From assembly GCA_018105865.1 (NCBI GenBank), contig CM030862.1, positions 893,601-957,600 on the forward strand: a DNA stretch of 64,000 nucleotides. Reading direction: 5' to 3'. Under the pieces are notes generated by a model. It was not told the origin of the DNA, searched no databases, and saw nothing but the letters and a program-made list of their open reading frames with translations. The translations under genes and the position numbers were made by a program. The DNA is from Metaphire vulgaris. Lineage: Eukaryota; Annelida; Clitellata; Crassiclitellata; Megascolecidae. This document shows, piece by piece, positions 42,139-54,640 of this stretch; positions within the stretch are counted from its first letter, which is position 1, and each line of letters begins with the position of its first letter.

Positions 42139-42268
42139 AAGAGAGCATCAGAGGCGTAGCTAGGGTGTCCGGTGCCTGGGGTCAAAGCACATCGATGGCG
42201 CCCCATCAACTTCCGAAAATCCTGACAACCGAAAAATGGTCGTCACCTATTTAGCTTGGTTAAGTTAT

Positions 42269-42347
42269 TTAACCCCTTAACCGTGTATTTAACTTAACTC
42301 AATGTAAAATGGACGGATATATCCGGGATCCCCAGTTAAGGGGTTAA
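42269..42347. mobile_element. TTAA-bounded mini-element, copy 7 (79 bp)
   Basis: TTAACCCCTTAACCGTGTAT ... CCCAGTTAAGGGGTTAA, almost identical to copies 6 and 8. Confidence 0.75.
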
Positions 42348-43144
42348 AATGAGCGCGGACGGGGGAAACAGCTATATTGATCTTTTTTGCATCTTTTTTG
42401 CAACCTTAAACCAGATTTTGCGCCCCCGCCGCCTCCCCCTCCACCCCTACCCGCCCCCTCCAACACACACACAGACACACACACATCGGCTCTCGGCGAC
42501 ATATGCAGACACTGAAGAAACTGAATTGCTTATTCACGTGGAAATGACATCATCTTGATAGGAGAGAAGAAATGTTTATATCCAGCTTCTAAAAAATAGT
42601 CCTTGAATCTTGTTATCAGTTGTGAACAGTCGTAGTTAGCGAAGGTCTTGAGACATTAGTTATATATCAACCCGTGGGCCGCGGCCCAAATGTGGGCCGC
42701 GAGAAGGATCCTTGTGGACCGCACCGAAGTCTCAAAGTCTTTTCCTAATTTTTTTTAGTTTATTAACTTTATTAATATTTATTTTATTGGCGTAGCCTAG
42801 GGGGTTCTTTGTTCGTTGAAGACTTTTTACCAGAAAATGTCAACGTGCTCCCATATTTCCTAAGGCTGGCTACGCCACTGTTTCAGCTTGAATTAACAAA
42901 AGTGGGTCGTGCGTGGAGTAAGAGGGGGTCCGAGAATCTCTATCCATCCTAGGATCAGGGTAAATAACAGAGAAATCAATAGTACACATGAAGATTGCTA
43001 AAATTACAGCGATAATTAATTAATCAGTTTCTTTTTAATGCCCAGGGGCGTAGCCAGGAATTTGATTTGGGGGATAAATTTGGGGGTACACTGTATATTG
43101 TTATATATTGTATATATCTAATATATTATATATATTATATGCCC

Positions 43145-43210
43145 TGTATGTTATATATATATGTGTGTGTGTGTTTATATTTACTGTATTTTTATATTTG
43201 ATTTTGGGTG

Positions 43211-43266
<56 letters not shown>
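43145..43266. repeat. (TA)n/(TG)n microsatellite
   Basis: A short TG run at 43161-43174 and about 30 TA units at 43212-43266. Confidence 0.9.
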
Positions 43267-43270
<4 letters not shown>

Positions 43271-43571
43271 TCTGGCAAAAGAAACTTCGAATGTCGACAC
43301 TTTGAATCGTCCTGATCATAGGTGTTGCAAACGTATAAAAAGAAATTTTAAAAACGTAAAAGACGCGCTGTTTTGTTGAAGAGAAAAACAAAACGAAAAA
43401 AACGTTTGCAGCATCTATGATCCCGATCGCTTTTCTGCTCGGCTCCCGCCCGACATTCGCTGACTTACTTGTACCAATCACTTGAAATGATTGAACTGGG
43501 TTTATTCGATGATTATTATTAACTATAAACCGCACAGGCTTACTTAGCCTCATAGACCGCTTTAGATCACA

Positions 43572-43766
<195 letters not shown>

Positions 43767-43806
43767 GCAAGCGGAACAGCAAATGCAGCAGGTTACCTCG
43801 GGCAGC

Positions 43807-44054
43807 CAGTGGCGTAGCCAGGATTTCCCGAAGGGGGTTATGACTTCTTCAAAAAATTGACAAGCAAAAAAAGTCGTCACTTGTTACGTAGCTACATACA
43901 ACTTTTTGGTATTGTTTGCTTATTTTCTTCTTTTTTGCTACCTGAAACCCACGATTTATGATAGAACCTTAAACCCCCACGTCAAAAAAAGTTTCGGTCG
44001 GTTAGCCAAGTGGGTTTTAACCCCCAAGTGCCCCTTCCCATGGCTACGCCACTG
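43807..44054. mobile_element. hAT-like MITE, 248 bp, exact 8-bp TSD
   Basis: CAGTGGCGTAGCCAGG ... CCATGGCTACGCCACTG, flanked by CGGGCAGC at 43799-43806 and 44055-44062. Contains the core motif at 43857-43876. Confidence 0.92.
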
Positions 44055-44149
44055 CGGGCAGCTGTCAATCAATACGTCAATGGGCAGCGTCGTTGGTTTC
44101 AAGTACGTTATTCGGCAATTGGTCAACACTTTGAACAAGTGATTGGCTA

Positions 44150-44307
44150 CTTGTGGTGGGAGAGAAGAGCCATCGGAATGACGTAGGCCTACCTGCCGCT
44201 GAAGTGCTCACCGACCGACCGGTGTTTGGCTTCGTGGCGCTTTCTTTCTAGTTAACTTTTCGTCTTCCATGTGATAGAGGCTGCAGTTGCAACGTTCGGC
44301 GACGGTG
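44150..44307 (+). promoter_or_regulatory. Possible promoter and 5' non-coding exon
   Basis: GC-balanced, repeat-free stretch with GATTGGCTA (44140-44148, CCAAT-type on the complement), the pyrimidine-rich TTTCTTTCTAG, and a strong donor GACG|GTGAGTTTATT after about 44305. It could be a distant first exon of the RDH-like gene 7 kb downstream. Inference only. Confidence 0.25.
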
Positions 44308-44593
44308 AGTTTATTTGTGGTTTTCCGAGCTAGGTCGATGATTGTTAGAATAGCGTTGAAGCATGGACGGCATTTGATTATAATAAAAAGACATGCGACA
44401 CGCTGACTGAGAATTATTCGCTTTACAATATTCTGCTGTTCCTTTCTTTCTCAAGTTTCAATGATTTACGATAATTGCGTATCGAATAGTTTGTAATGTA
44501 ATTATTATAACTAGGTTCTGACGAAAGTAAGATCTAAGCTGTACTGTTTCTGACTTTCGCTGTGGTGTATTCGTAAGCATTAGTTTTTGGAAA

Positions 44594-44619
44594 GCAGCAG
44601 CAGCAGCAGTAGTAGTAGC

Positions 44620-44668
<49 letters not shown>

Positions 44669-44672
44669 CTGT

Positions 44673-44766
<94 letters not shown>

Positions 44767-44855
44767 CAATAGTAGTAGTAGTAGTGATTATGCATTTTTA
44801 TAGCACCAGTTACAATACTCCAAGGGTATCAATCGATGGTTAAAGCGCATGCGTA
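44594..44855 (-). mobile_element. (AGT)n array and LINE 3' tail (second family)
   Basis: About 190 bp of AGT units, then GCATTTTTATAGCACCAGTT...AAGGGTATCAATCGATGGT. Read on the minus strand this is a LINE tail with an (ACT)n poly-triplet end. Confidence 0.7.
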
Positions 44856-44940
44856 TAAGTTTAGAATGCCATTTGATGAGTTTTTATTAGGGCGTAAAAT
44901 CTCAAGTGACTCTATTGGACCTAACTACCCGTGACTACAC

Positions 44941-44943
<3 letters not shown>

Positions 44944-45004
<61 letters not shown>
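44944..45004. repeat. (CT)n(CA)n microsatellite
   Basis: About 18 CT units followed by about 12 CA units. Confidence 0.95.
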
Positions 45005-45005
<1 letters not shown>

Positions 45006-45413
45006 ATATAGGTTTGCTCTCTGATATCAAACTGTAGTGTGTAAATGTACTGGAAAACGATTCGTGCGAATTGCTAAAGAGGCAGATTATGCAGAAGGCG
45101 ACGCCTGATCGGTGCTACCGAATAATAATAACAACAACAAAGACGATCGAACGAACAATGGCAGTCAAGAAGAGTGCGATTATCGGGTGCGAAGCGCTAA
45201 ATGTCTCTTCGATGCGCCTGGCTGGAGACGGCGGCGAAGGGGTTCTGCCGTCAGAGAAGGAGGTAGTCGGCGATCGATGGAAGAGGAAGGGAGACGTCGG
45301 GGTGGGGTGGGGATGGGGGTGGCGGTAATGGTGCGGATCGAACGTTCGTCGTAAGGGTTGATCGAAAAAAGGTGAAAAACAAAAGTAAGGAGACAAAAAG
45401 GAGAAGTAGACTC

Positions 45414-45720
<307 letters not shown>

Positions 45721-45779
45721 GTAAATCGGGACAAGAAGCTTGTCAGGCAACCGTCGTCGGGGAAGGGAAGTGACAGCAA

Positions 45780-46215
45780 ATGCCACGTAGCCTTCTCCTG
45801 GTCCAGCAAGATATGCCATATGAAAATGTTGATGGTTCACTTTCAGCCTTTCAGTTGTTCATAAGAAAACCATCAGTGAACGACATAATGAAATGGACAA
45901 ACACAGAAGGTAAAGGCATTGATGGTGTGAATTGGAAAGACACAACACAGAGGAAGAGTTTATATGCGTTCTTGGTCTTCTTATCCTGTCTGGCGTGTAC
46001 AAGTCAAGAAGTGAATCTATCTTTAGGCTATGAAGCCTGCAAACGAGAAAGAAGCTGACCAGAATAATTTGTCAGTTGGTGAAACCTCCTAAGAAACGGA
46101 CAAGATGTCACTGCTGCGGAAGAGAGAAATAGCAGGTGATGCTGCTCTTCTTGCAAGAGCGAAATGTTTGCAGAGAACTTTCAACATTTACCTGCAACAG
46201 TTGCGAGTGAGATTA
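45780..46215 (+). pseudogene. Internally deleted piggyBac-like transposase
   Basis: An open frame of 92 codons carries the piggyBac N-terminal block AFQLFIRKPSVNDIMKWTNT, then KSLYAFLVFLSCLACTS. A few dozen nt later comes the C-terminal Cys-rich block TRIICQLVKPPKKRTRCHCC then GREK, and remnants of NVC...CNSCE. The whole catalytic DDD core between them is missing. Stops and frame changes follow. Confidence 0.7.
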
Positions 46216-46457
46216 TAAAGAAAGTTCCATGTGCAATATTTACGTTATACAGTAGACTGCACATAAGTGGATGTTTGTAGCCTGTAACTGAGTGGAACAA
46301 TGTGAAATTGTTGTCTGTGACTTTAAATTTAACAACTTTTGCTGGTTTTTAATTTATTTGTATACTTTATCAGTATGGTGTGAAATATAACAGCTATTGC
46401 AATGGGGGTCATTTCTGGCCCCATCGGCACTCAAAGGATAACATTTTTATAATCTAG

Positions 46458-46515
46458 GGTTTATATATATATATATATAAAATTGTATTATATATATTAT
46501 AAAATTGTCCAAGCC

Positions 46516-46587
<72 letters not shown>

Positions 46588-46595
46588 GGCTTGGA

Positions 46596-46635
<40 letters not shown>

Positions 46636-46668
46636 GGCTTGGACAATTTTCGAGACAAATTCATCAAA
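46458..46668. repeat. (TA)n arrays bounded by a 16-bp inverted unit
   Basis: TTGTCCAAGCCCACTA, a long (TA)n, TAGTGGGCTTGGACAC, a second (TA)n, TAGTGGGCTTGGACAA. The unit occurs three times, once inverted. Downstream to about 46815 is a GAGACCAAGACC-type repeat. Confidence 0.85.
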
Positions 46669-46835
46669 ACCGAGACCAAGGCAAAGACCGCCATTACCAA
46701 GACCAAGACCGGAAGCCTTAGCTGTCGAGACCAAGACAAGACCAAGACCACAAGGAATCGGTCTTGAGTGCTCTCGAGACCAAGATCACGGTCTAGAGGA
46801 CTGCATCCCTGGCAGGAGCACGGCATGTGCATATC

Positions 46836-47047
46836 CATGGGCGCCCGCACGTTGGGGCAAGAGGGGGCACTTGCCCCTCCTGGAAAATAAAAATGCAAAT
46901 ATTTCCCATTGAAATTTGAAAACTTTGCTAAAATATTAATCGTGACCATTGTGCTAAGATGTGTTTTGCCACTCTTGGAAAAATTTATGTGACAGTCATG
47001 ACCATTATGTTTTGCCCCTCCTGGAAAAATTTCTGTGGGCGCCCATG
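46836..47047. mobile_element. hAT-like MITE, 212 bp, exact 8-bp TSD
   Basis: CATGGGCGCCC ... GGGCGCCCATG, flanked by TGCATATC at 46828-46835 and 47048-47055. The interior has repeated TGCCCCTCCTGGAAAA. Confidence 0.9.
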
Positions 47048-47055
47048 TGCATATC

Positions 47056-48661
47056 TAAAAAAACTAATGGATGCTATATGAAGGAGGTATAGAGGAAGCA
47101 GATTTTCTAGGGCTGCGGGCGGTTGGGGTTTGGTCCCGTCAGACTGATAGGCGCCAGTCCTGCAGTGGGGGTTGGAGAAAGGGGTCTGAATATTCGACAT
47201 CTAATCGCCGACTCCTCTCCCCCCCGCCGGGAGTTGTAAAATTTAGCGCTGCGCGTTGTTTTATGGCGCATTCTTCGCGGCCACGGCGGCGGTCCGTCCG
47301 CTGGGTCTCCGGTGCCCGCGTGTGGCCCGCGCATTAGAACCTCAGAAAATTCTACACCGACTGAGCAATAAAAACGGTTCCGTCTAATTGAGCATGAATA
47401 TTAATCGCACGCAGCGCAGCCGTGTGACTGGGTGGTCAGCCCTGCATGATCGGGTCACCGGGGATAGCGTTGACCTTTAGATCGAGCACAACGCGCGCTT
47501 TAATTTACAGTAGAATTAATAGTCCAGGAACTGGACTCGACCTTGTAATAAGCTTGTAAAGTGATTCGAATTTCTGTGGTTAAAAGGGAGCGGAATATGA
47601 CGGAGCGGGTTCAAGTCTCGTTTGCGCCCCTAGTGGCTTTCACACGGGCAGTAATGCCTCCTAAGCCACTTAAATCATGCTAAGTTTAATACACGCACGG
47701 TCCTATACAGTATACAAGCACAACCACTTGAGCGTTGGTCAACTAATACCTGCTTATGTTAGCTATGATTGTCTGTGTTGGAATTCGCGCAAGACTAAAA
47801 ATTTTAAGACCGTAAGCACAGCACGACATGTCAATCTGAGGTCCACGTAGCCTACATTGTGGCCTACATGACCCATTCATCTACGTCGGTTGGTTGTCAT
47901 CTACAAAAACCGACCATCAGGTATACAAATGAATTGTTCGGTATTGATGTGGGCGAGGTTCATTGATAGTGTACTTGTTTTTGACCGCCGAACGACAAAG
48001 CACGACTTTCGAACAGATGTTAAACACCGGCTTTAGTATATTAAAAATACGTATGAGGAACTTTTGTTTGACGTTAGGCCTATACAGTGTTTGAGCATTT
48101 AAAAATACTCTGTCTAAATTTTCAATCCACACGGCGAAGTTACTAGAGTTACATCAGTGGTGTTCATACAGGCTTACTTACCCTCCCAAACCACTTTAAA
48201 TCACATTATTATATTAATATATTATTAGGCCTACTGTTATTACTAAAAAAATTTATTTGTTTATATGGCAGTTATTATTGGGGGGGGCGGTGACCGGCGG
48301 TTATAACTGGGGCGGTCAAAACTGGAGCGGTCATAACGAGGGTGGTCATAGCGGGGGCGGTCATAGATGGGGCGGCTACAATGTGATACCTCCAAAAAAA
48401 CCTCAAAATCCCCCCAGCCAAATTCTAGCACTGGAAATTGTTTTGCATTGAACTGTTCCTTTTCCTCTCCAGCAAATCAATCTCCCTAAAGGCATGGAAT
48501 ATGGGTAAAGCACTGCCCAAGGGGTGTTGCGTTTTGCCAAAGTTAAAGTAGCGATCTTGCATTGTATTGTATTGTATACTACACTCATTACATTACGCTA
48601 ACCGGTGATTAATTACATATATAGCGCTGTCTTGTAAAAGAGAATAAGATGAAGCAGCCAC
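47056..48661. other. Gene-poor stretch, partly CpG-rich
   Basis: 47100-47480 is CpG-rich compared with its surroundings but has no splice-supported ORF. A repeat tail recurs at 48168-48215, and 48280-48375 has irregular GGGGCGGTCATA units. No gene identified. Confidence 0.45.
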
Positions 48662-48741
48662 TTAACCCCTTAACCGTGTATCTAACTGTAACTCAATGTA
48701 AAATGGACGGATATATCCGGGTTCCCCAGTTAAGGGGTTAA
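48662..48741. mobile_element. TTAA-bounded mini-element, copy 8 (80 bp)
   Basis: TTAACCCCTTAACCGTGTAT ... CCCAGTTAAGGGGTTAA. Confidence 0.75.
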
Positions 48742-49092
48742 TGGTGCACTGCTGTTGAGGAACATGTGGAATGACTGATCGTAGAAGCTGTTAAGACATC
48801 AGAGGCTGGTGCGCTGTTATTTCACGTCTCTATACGACTCGCAGCAGAACTGTCGGTTTCTCTGCGGTTGGTTGGTCGGTCGGTCGGTCGGTCGGTTGGT
48901 AGAGCGTGCGTTGTGGTAATGGTAACGGCGCCCAATAGTATAGTTCGCGACCGACCAACGTATAACATTTGCACTCAATCGGCGGCCATCGATACGGGTT
49001 CTTCTCGCAAGTTCGTTTCGACACGTGTCTCTCTAATATAACAGACCGAAATTCAGATGCAGAAGATGCGAAAGGGGAAGGAAGGAGGGAAA

Positions 49093-49094
<2 letters not shown>

Positions 49095-49138
<44 letters not shown>

Positions 49139-49325
49139 GAGTGAGAGAGAGACAGACAGACAGACAGAGACAGAGACAGAGAGACAGACAGACAGAGACA
49201 GACAGACCGACAGAGAAACAGAGAGACAGAGGGACAAGGAGAGAGACAGACAGGCAGGCAGACGAATATAGACAACGGCGGAGATAGAGATAGACGAAGA
49301 CAGAGACAGAGGGAGAGAGAGAAAG
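49095..49325. repeat. (GA)n/(GACA)n array
   Basis: Purine-rich array of GAGA and GACAGACA units, upstream of the RDH-like gene and complementary in type to the CT arrays in its introns. Confidence 0.9.
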
Positions 49326-49854
49326 GTAATGTACAGCCGACGTAAATCATCTAAAGAACTGAGAAGAGTTTTGCTTCTATTGGAAATAAAAGCGTTTTCG
49401 CTAAATTCGCTTTCAATTTCACGAGAGAAACTGCACCAGATGAGTGCAGCAGAGAAATTGAGAGAATGATTGAGAGAACAAAAGGACGAAACGACTCAAC
49501 AGACGCAGTTCATCGTCGTCAAGAAGACATCAGTCGATCTCACTTCCTTCGCCCTCTTCCTCCAACGCCTCCGGTTTTCGGAATGTACCAGTGGGTTCTA
49601 AGAAGCGGACCCATGGACATCTCTGGATTAGCGTTTGTTCGTCCCCCACCCAGAGTTTCCTCTGATGATTGTGTTGTCGAGTAGTTTCCGCCCTTTCTTC
49701 GACAGACTATTTATTCTTCATTGTGCTCGCTTCGATTCTTCTTCTTCGCTCTCGCTTCTTCGACATGACAACATGATTCCCGACACCTTTTTGACAGCAG
49801 CACAAAAGAATCGGTGTGTACCTGTACGAACAACACACCGGGTCGCTCTATGTA

Positions 49855-50055
49855 CAGTAGAACTTCGTTATAACGTTACTGGGTTATAACGTAAGCTCGT
49901 TTATAGCGTATAATCGATTATAACGTACCGCGATGTACATACAGTCCCCTTGCGATGCGCTATCGTATTGGACGGTATTGGATATAACGTATTCAAGATA
50001 TAGCGCACTCAATTTTACAGACTCGCTAAGTGGGGAGATTAACGACGTTCCACTG
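49855..50055. mobile_element. Mariner/pogo-like MITE, TA target (201 bp)
   Basis: Left end CAGTAGAACTTCGTTATAAC, right end GTTCCACTG, with TA on both sides. A related copy is at 55305-55482. Confidence 0.75.
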
Positions 50056-50629
50056 TAGATATGCAAACATCTAGCAAAGGGCGTGCCTGTAGTAAAATTA
50101 TGGTGCCTAATAGGCCTACTATATACTTGCACCGATCCTCTTTCTATTGAGGTATATTACATCCCGATGTCAAACAAATGCGTAGATATCGGTCCAGGTG
50201 TATAGCAGGTAAATATCGACGAACTACAAGAGCAGCCGGTGCTGCTATATTATTTCGGATTGAATAGTAAGTGCTGAGCCTCATTATTATCTCTTCCGAG
50301 GAGCAACACCGGTCGAGCGGCACCACCTCTGCTGCGCGCATTTGGTGTACTTCAGTCCGAGGTTCTTTGTGCTCGGAGCAATAATTATTATTATCGAATA
50401 GCGTCGGATCCATATTAGAGTTTACTAAGTTTAGACGCCTTCTAAGACATAAACTCCGATGCGTGATTTACAAACGTAGGACTTAGGATTATCCTGCACT
50501 CTGTGTATGCAGTCACACAGTGATTTGCGACCGCACACTAAGTAGATGACGAATCAGTGAACGTCTTTATGTGGATGGACATAGAAATATAAAAAAACAA
50601 ATAAAATTTTAAGAAGCGTTGGTTTAAAC

Positions 50630-50858
50630 CAGGGACGTCATTTGGGAGGCAGGGGGGCATTTGCCCCCTGATTTTAGGACAAAAATTTTTTCCGCCAATG
50701 TTTGTGTTATTTAGTTTTTTATATGTCCTAAAGGAGTAACTAACCCCGTGAAAATGACTGACAAGCAAAAAAAGGTCGTCAACTTTTTTGCAAACTTGTA
50801 ACTTGTCAGGCTGAAAGTGTTTTGCCCTCCCCTGAAAAACGGTGAAATGACGTCTCTG
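50630..50858. mobile_element. hAT-like MITE, 229 bp, exact 8-bp TSD
   Basis: CAGGGACGTCATTTGG ... GGTGAAATGACGTCTCTG, flanked by GTTTAAAC at 50622-50629 and 50859-50866. Contains the core motif at 50758-50783. Confidence 0.9.
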
Positions 50859-51305
50859 GTTTAAACCACAAATCTGTGATCGAATAATTCTAAGCGTGTT
50901 TTTTTTTCTTTCTTCAGGAAAGTGGATCGTTATGTACATAAACTTTTCATACTGGAGAGTGAGAATAGGTATTTTCAAAACCAGTGGATAATTACAGAAT
51001 TATCGAACCGAGTGTCGTATCACAAACGTCGATGGTGAAATTGAAGCCTCTGGTCTGACCCCGAACAGCGTAGTGTTTTATGAGTTCGCGACTGCAATCA
51101 TTATTTCAATTCCTTTGACGTGATCTTCGTATACGCACATCGAATTTTTATTCCCACAATGGTTTCAGCACAATAGTGTCGACTTATTGCAGAGCTGTGC
51201 GCGACTTCTCACTCTATAGACGCTACAGCGGATTTGAAGTTGTTTTGCTCGCTTCGAGAAGAATTCGAAAAGACTCTAAGTCAGTTTTAGAAAACCAGAG
51301 AATCA

Positions 51306-51484
51306 ATGGATGGAGTGAATTTAAAGGGCAGAACAGCGATCGTCACCGGATCCAATACAGGCATTGGCAGAGAGACCGCCAAACAACTAGCAAGACGAGG
51401 TAAGAGCACTCGCTATTTAAAAAGACCTTCTCTTCATATTGATCATCACTTTCTTGTGAACGAAAATGATCTTATTTAAACTGC

Positions 51485-51517
<33 letters not shown>

Positions 51518-51646
51518 CAATTAATCTCATTTCCCTGGAAATGATAGCTTAATGATGCCTACTCGAGGCTTTAGGTCCATTTGACCATTTCGCAACATGA
51601 TGCCTATTCTCACACAGGGCAGATCCCACTGAACCTCTATAAACCC

Positions 51647-51706
<60 letters not shown>

Positions 51707-51886
51707 CGTGGTTTCAAATAGTTTAGGAGGCTTATAATTATTCTCAACATTTAAAAGTCCTTACTAATACTACCTCTACTATTACTACTACCACTGCTAC
51801 TACCACTACTACCACTACTACTAATAGTAGTAGTGGTAGTAGTAGCAGTGACAATACTACTTCTACAACCACCGTCCACTAACACC

Positions 51887-51938
<52 letters not shown>

Positions 51939-51975
51939 GGCCTGCTAGGCCTACTACTATTACTACTACTACTAC

Positions 51976-52024
<49 letters not shown>

Positions 52025-53171
52025 GTTATGGTTATGGTTCTTGACAACTTCTATAGCGCCGTAGCATGGCGAAGGCCAAAGTCAAAGGCGCTGTCAACAA
52101 CAACGCTGACAAATCAACATGGAATGGATGATGTTGGTCTTGAGGGAAAGTCCGCTTAGAAGAGGTCGCTGCCTTGTCGAAATCGGACAGTGAGCCCTTC
52201 AGAAGGCAGTCTTCTGCAAGGAGACGTTCCGTCGAAGAGTCAGCGAAAACGCAGAAAGGATGTTGAAGGACCGCATGGACGCTGAGAGAAATTCTCTGCG
52301 TGGCGAAAATCAGGCGGCGAATCCTTGAGGGCGGTCATCTTCGAGACAGTAATCCATCGCCGAACTTGACGGGAACCGACTGAAGATGGAATTCCGCGCG
52401 TGAACCGGAACAGTCTTTATGCCCTTTGTAGCCTGTAGACTACATCGACGGGTTGGCGGCTTAGACAAAATGGCGGGCCAACCACGCCGACACGGGCGAC
52501 ATTAATCCGATCCGTTCAGCGCAGAGAAAAAGCAAAGACGATCACCAACCGCCTCAAAAACGACAGCTGGGCGACAATCCACGCAAATAGCGCAGAGAAA
52601 AAAGCGCAAGACGTCGGTAAAACCGTCAAGAACGTCGTTATTCCGAAGCACCTACAGACACGTGCTAGCAGCCAAAATGGCGCTACCCGGAAGTAAGTAA
52701 GTAAGTAATTTTATTATATTATATATAGCAACGTACTTAATTGATTGAGACATGGTGATAGGTACCGATATAGAAGCACCCGATTAGCCTCTGAATTTGG
52801 AAAGATAATGTAGCAGTGATAGCCGTGGACTTCGATAACTCTAATTGATGCCTATTAGCATTCTTTAGAGAATTTCATCAGCAGCATAAAGGGTTTAGCA
52901 TAGACGCATAGTAATAACACATCGAATATAGAGTAAGGAAATGCGATCGAGACGAGAATAACGGTCTTTAAAAGACATCGCATTAGACGACAACTACATC
53001 AGCCGCGGGTTCGATTCCATTTCCCAAATGGTCGAACGAGTAAGAAAGTCGTTCCGGTTGTAGAATAAATTATGCTGCTCGTGTGCGTGTGCGTGTGTGT
53101 GTGTGTGTTGCTTACGTGAGCGTTTGAAGAAATTAGTGAGGCATTGCTATGCATTAATTTACAGAGTGACG

Positions 53172-53216
<45 letters not shown>

Positions 53217-54571
53217 GGTGGCGCAAAAGAACCGGACAATATTAAATGAAAACCTGAATGTGACTAGTCCGGTTTTTTGCGCCACCCTGTATATCCTGAA
53301 GTCATTAATTCAAATGGCAACGAGTTCGATTAGGTTCTCTTATTCAAATCAGATGCAACGGCCTGGTGGTGGTGGTGGTGGGGGGGTGGGGAGGGGGCAG
53401 AATCCGATTTGATGTCCAGACTAAATCAGAACAGCTGACGTATATCCGACTTCTTCGTTGTAATAATTATATATTGAACCGCATCAGTCAACTTCTATAG
53501 CGCCATTTTGGTAATGCACTTGGCATCGATCGATGGTCTCTCTTTGATTTCAATCGTAATCCTGCATTGTCGAATCCAACGAGTCAATCCGATCTTCCGG
53601 TTCCGGTTATGGCGAATAGGCAAGAGAGAAGAGGATTGTGGATGGATTGTGGATCGAAAATGGGTTGCATGCTAAAATGGCTACTTGCAACGCTTAGGGG
53701 AATCTTCTGAAACTGTTATCGACAAGGTATAGATACACACACTCTCTCTCCGTCTTCCGTCTCTTTCTCATTCTCTCATTCTGTCTGTCTCTGTCTCTCT
53801 GTCAGGTGTCTGCCAATTCCTCTCTCGGTCGTTTGGTCTTGCGTTTACCTTTTCTCTGTCTGCCTGTCTGTCTGTCTTTGCCTTTCTGTCTCTTTGTCTG
53901 TTTGTCTGTCATCTGTCTTTCTCCGTCTCTCTCCTTCTCTGTCTGTCTGTCTCTGTCTGTCTCTGTCTCTCTCTCTGTCTCTGTCTGTCTGTCTCTGTCT
54001 CTGTCTGTCTGTCTCTCTCTGTCTCTCTCTGTCTCTCTCTCTCTCTATCTCTCTCTCTCCCTCTCTCTCTCTCCGACTGTCGTCTGTGACTTCTTAATCT
54101 TCGTAAGCGGAGGAATTGTTCTGATTGACAGGTGCGCGCGTCATTCTCGCCTGCCGAGACACGACGAAAGCAGAAGAGGCAAGACGCCAGATCGTCGAAT
54201 CGACGGCGGCGACGGCGACGGCGGCGGCGTCGACGCAGCAGCCAGACGACTGCGATGTGGTCGTCAGACGACTCGACCTTGCATCGCTAACATCCGTCAG
54301 AGAATTCGCCGCCGATATCAATCGAAGTAGGCTCTCCATCTCTCTGTGTCTCTGTCTCTGTTTTTCTTTGTGTCTCTGTCTCTTTCTATCCGTCTTTCTC
54401 TCTCCGTCTTTCTCTCTTTCTCTGTTTCTCTCTTTCCCTTTCTTTATCTATCCCCTCTCTCTGTCTCTGTCTGACTCTCTCTCTCTGTCTGTCTGTCTGT
54501 CTCTCTGTCTGTTTATCTCTCTGTATGTCTTTTTGTCTGTCTCTCTATATGTCTGTCTTTGTCTGTCTCTG

Positions 54572-54640
<69 letters not shown>

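Noticed and set aside
47100..47340. Small CpG-rich genes
   Set aside because: Overlapping ORFs on both strands without splice signals, start context or recognisable domains; only base composition stands out.
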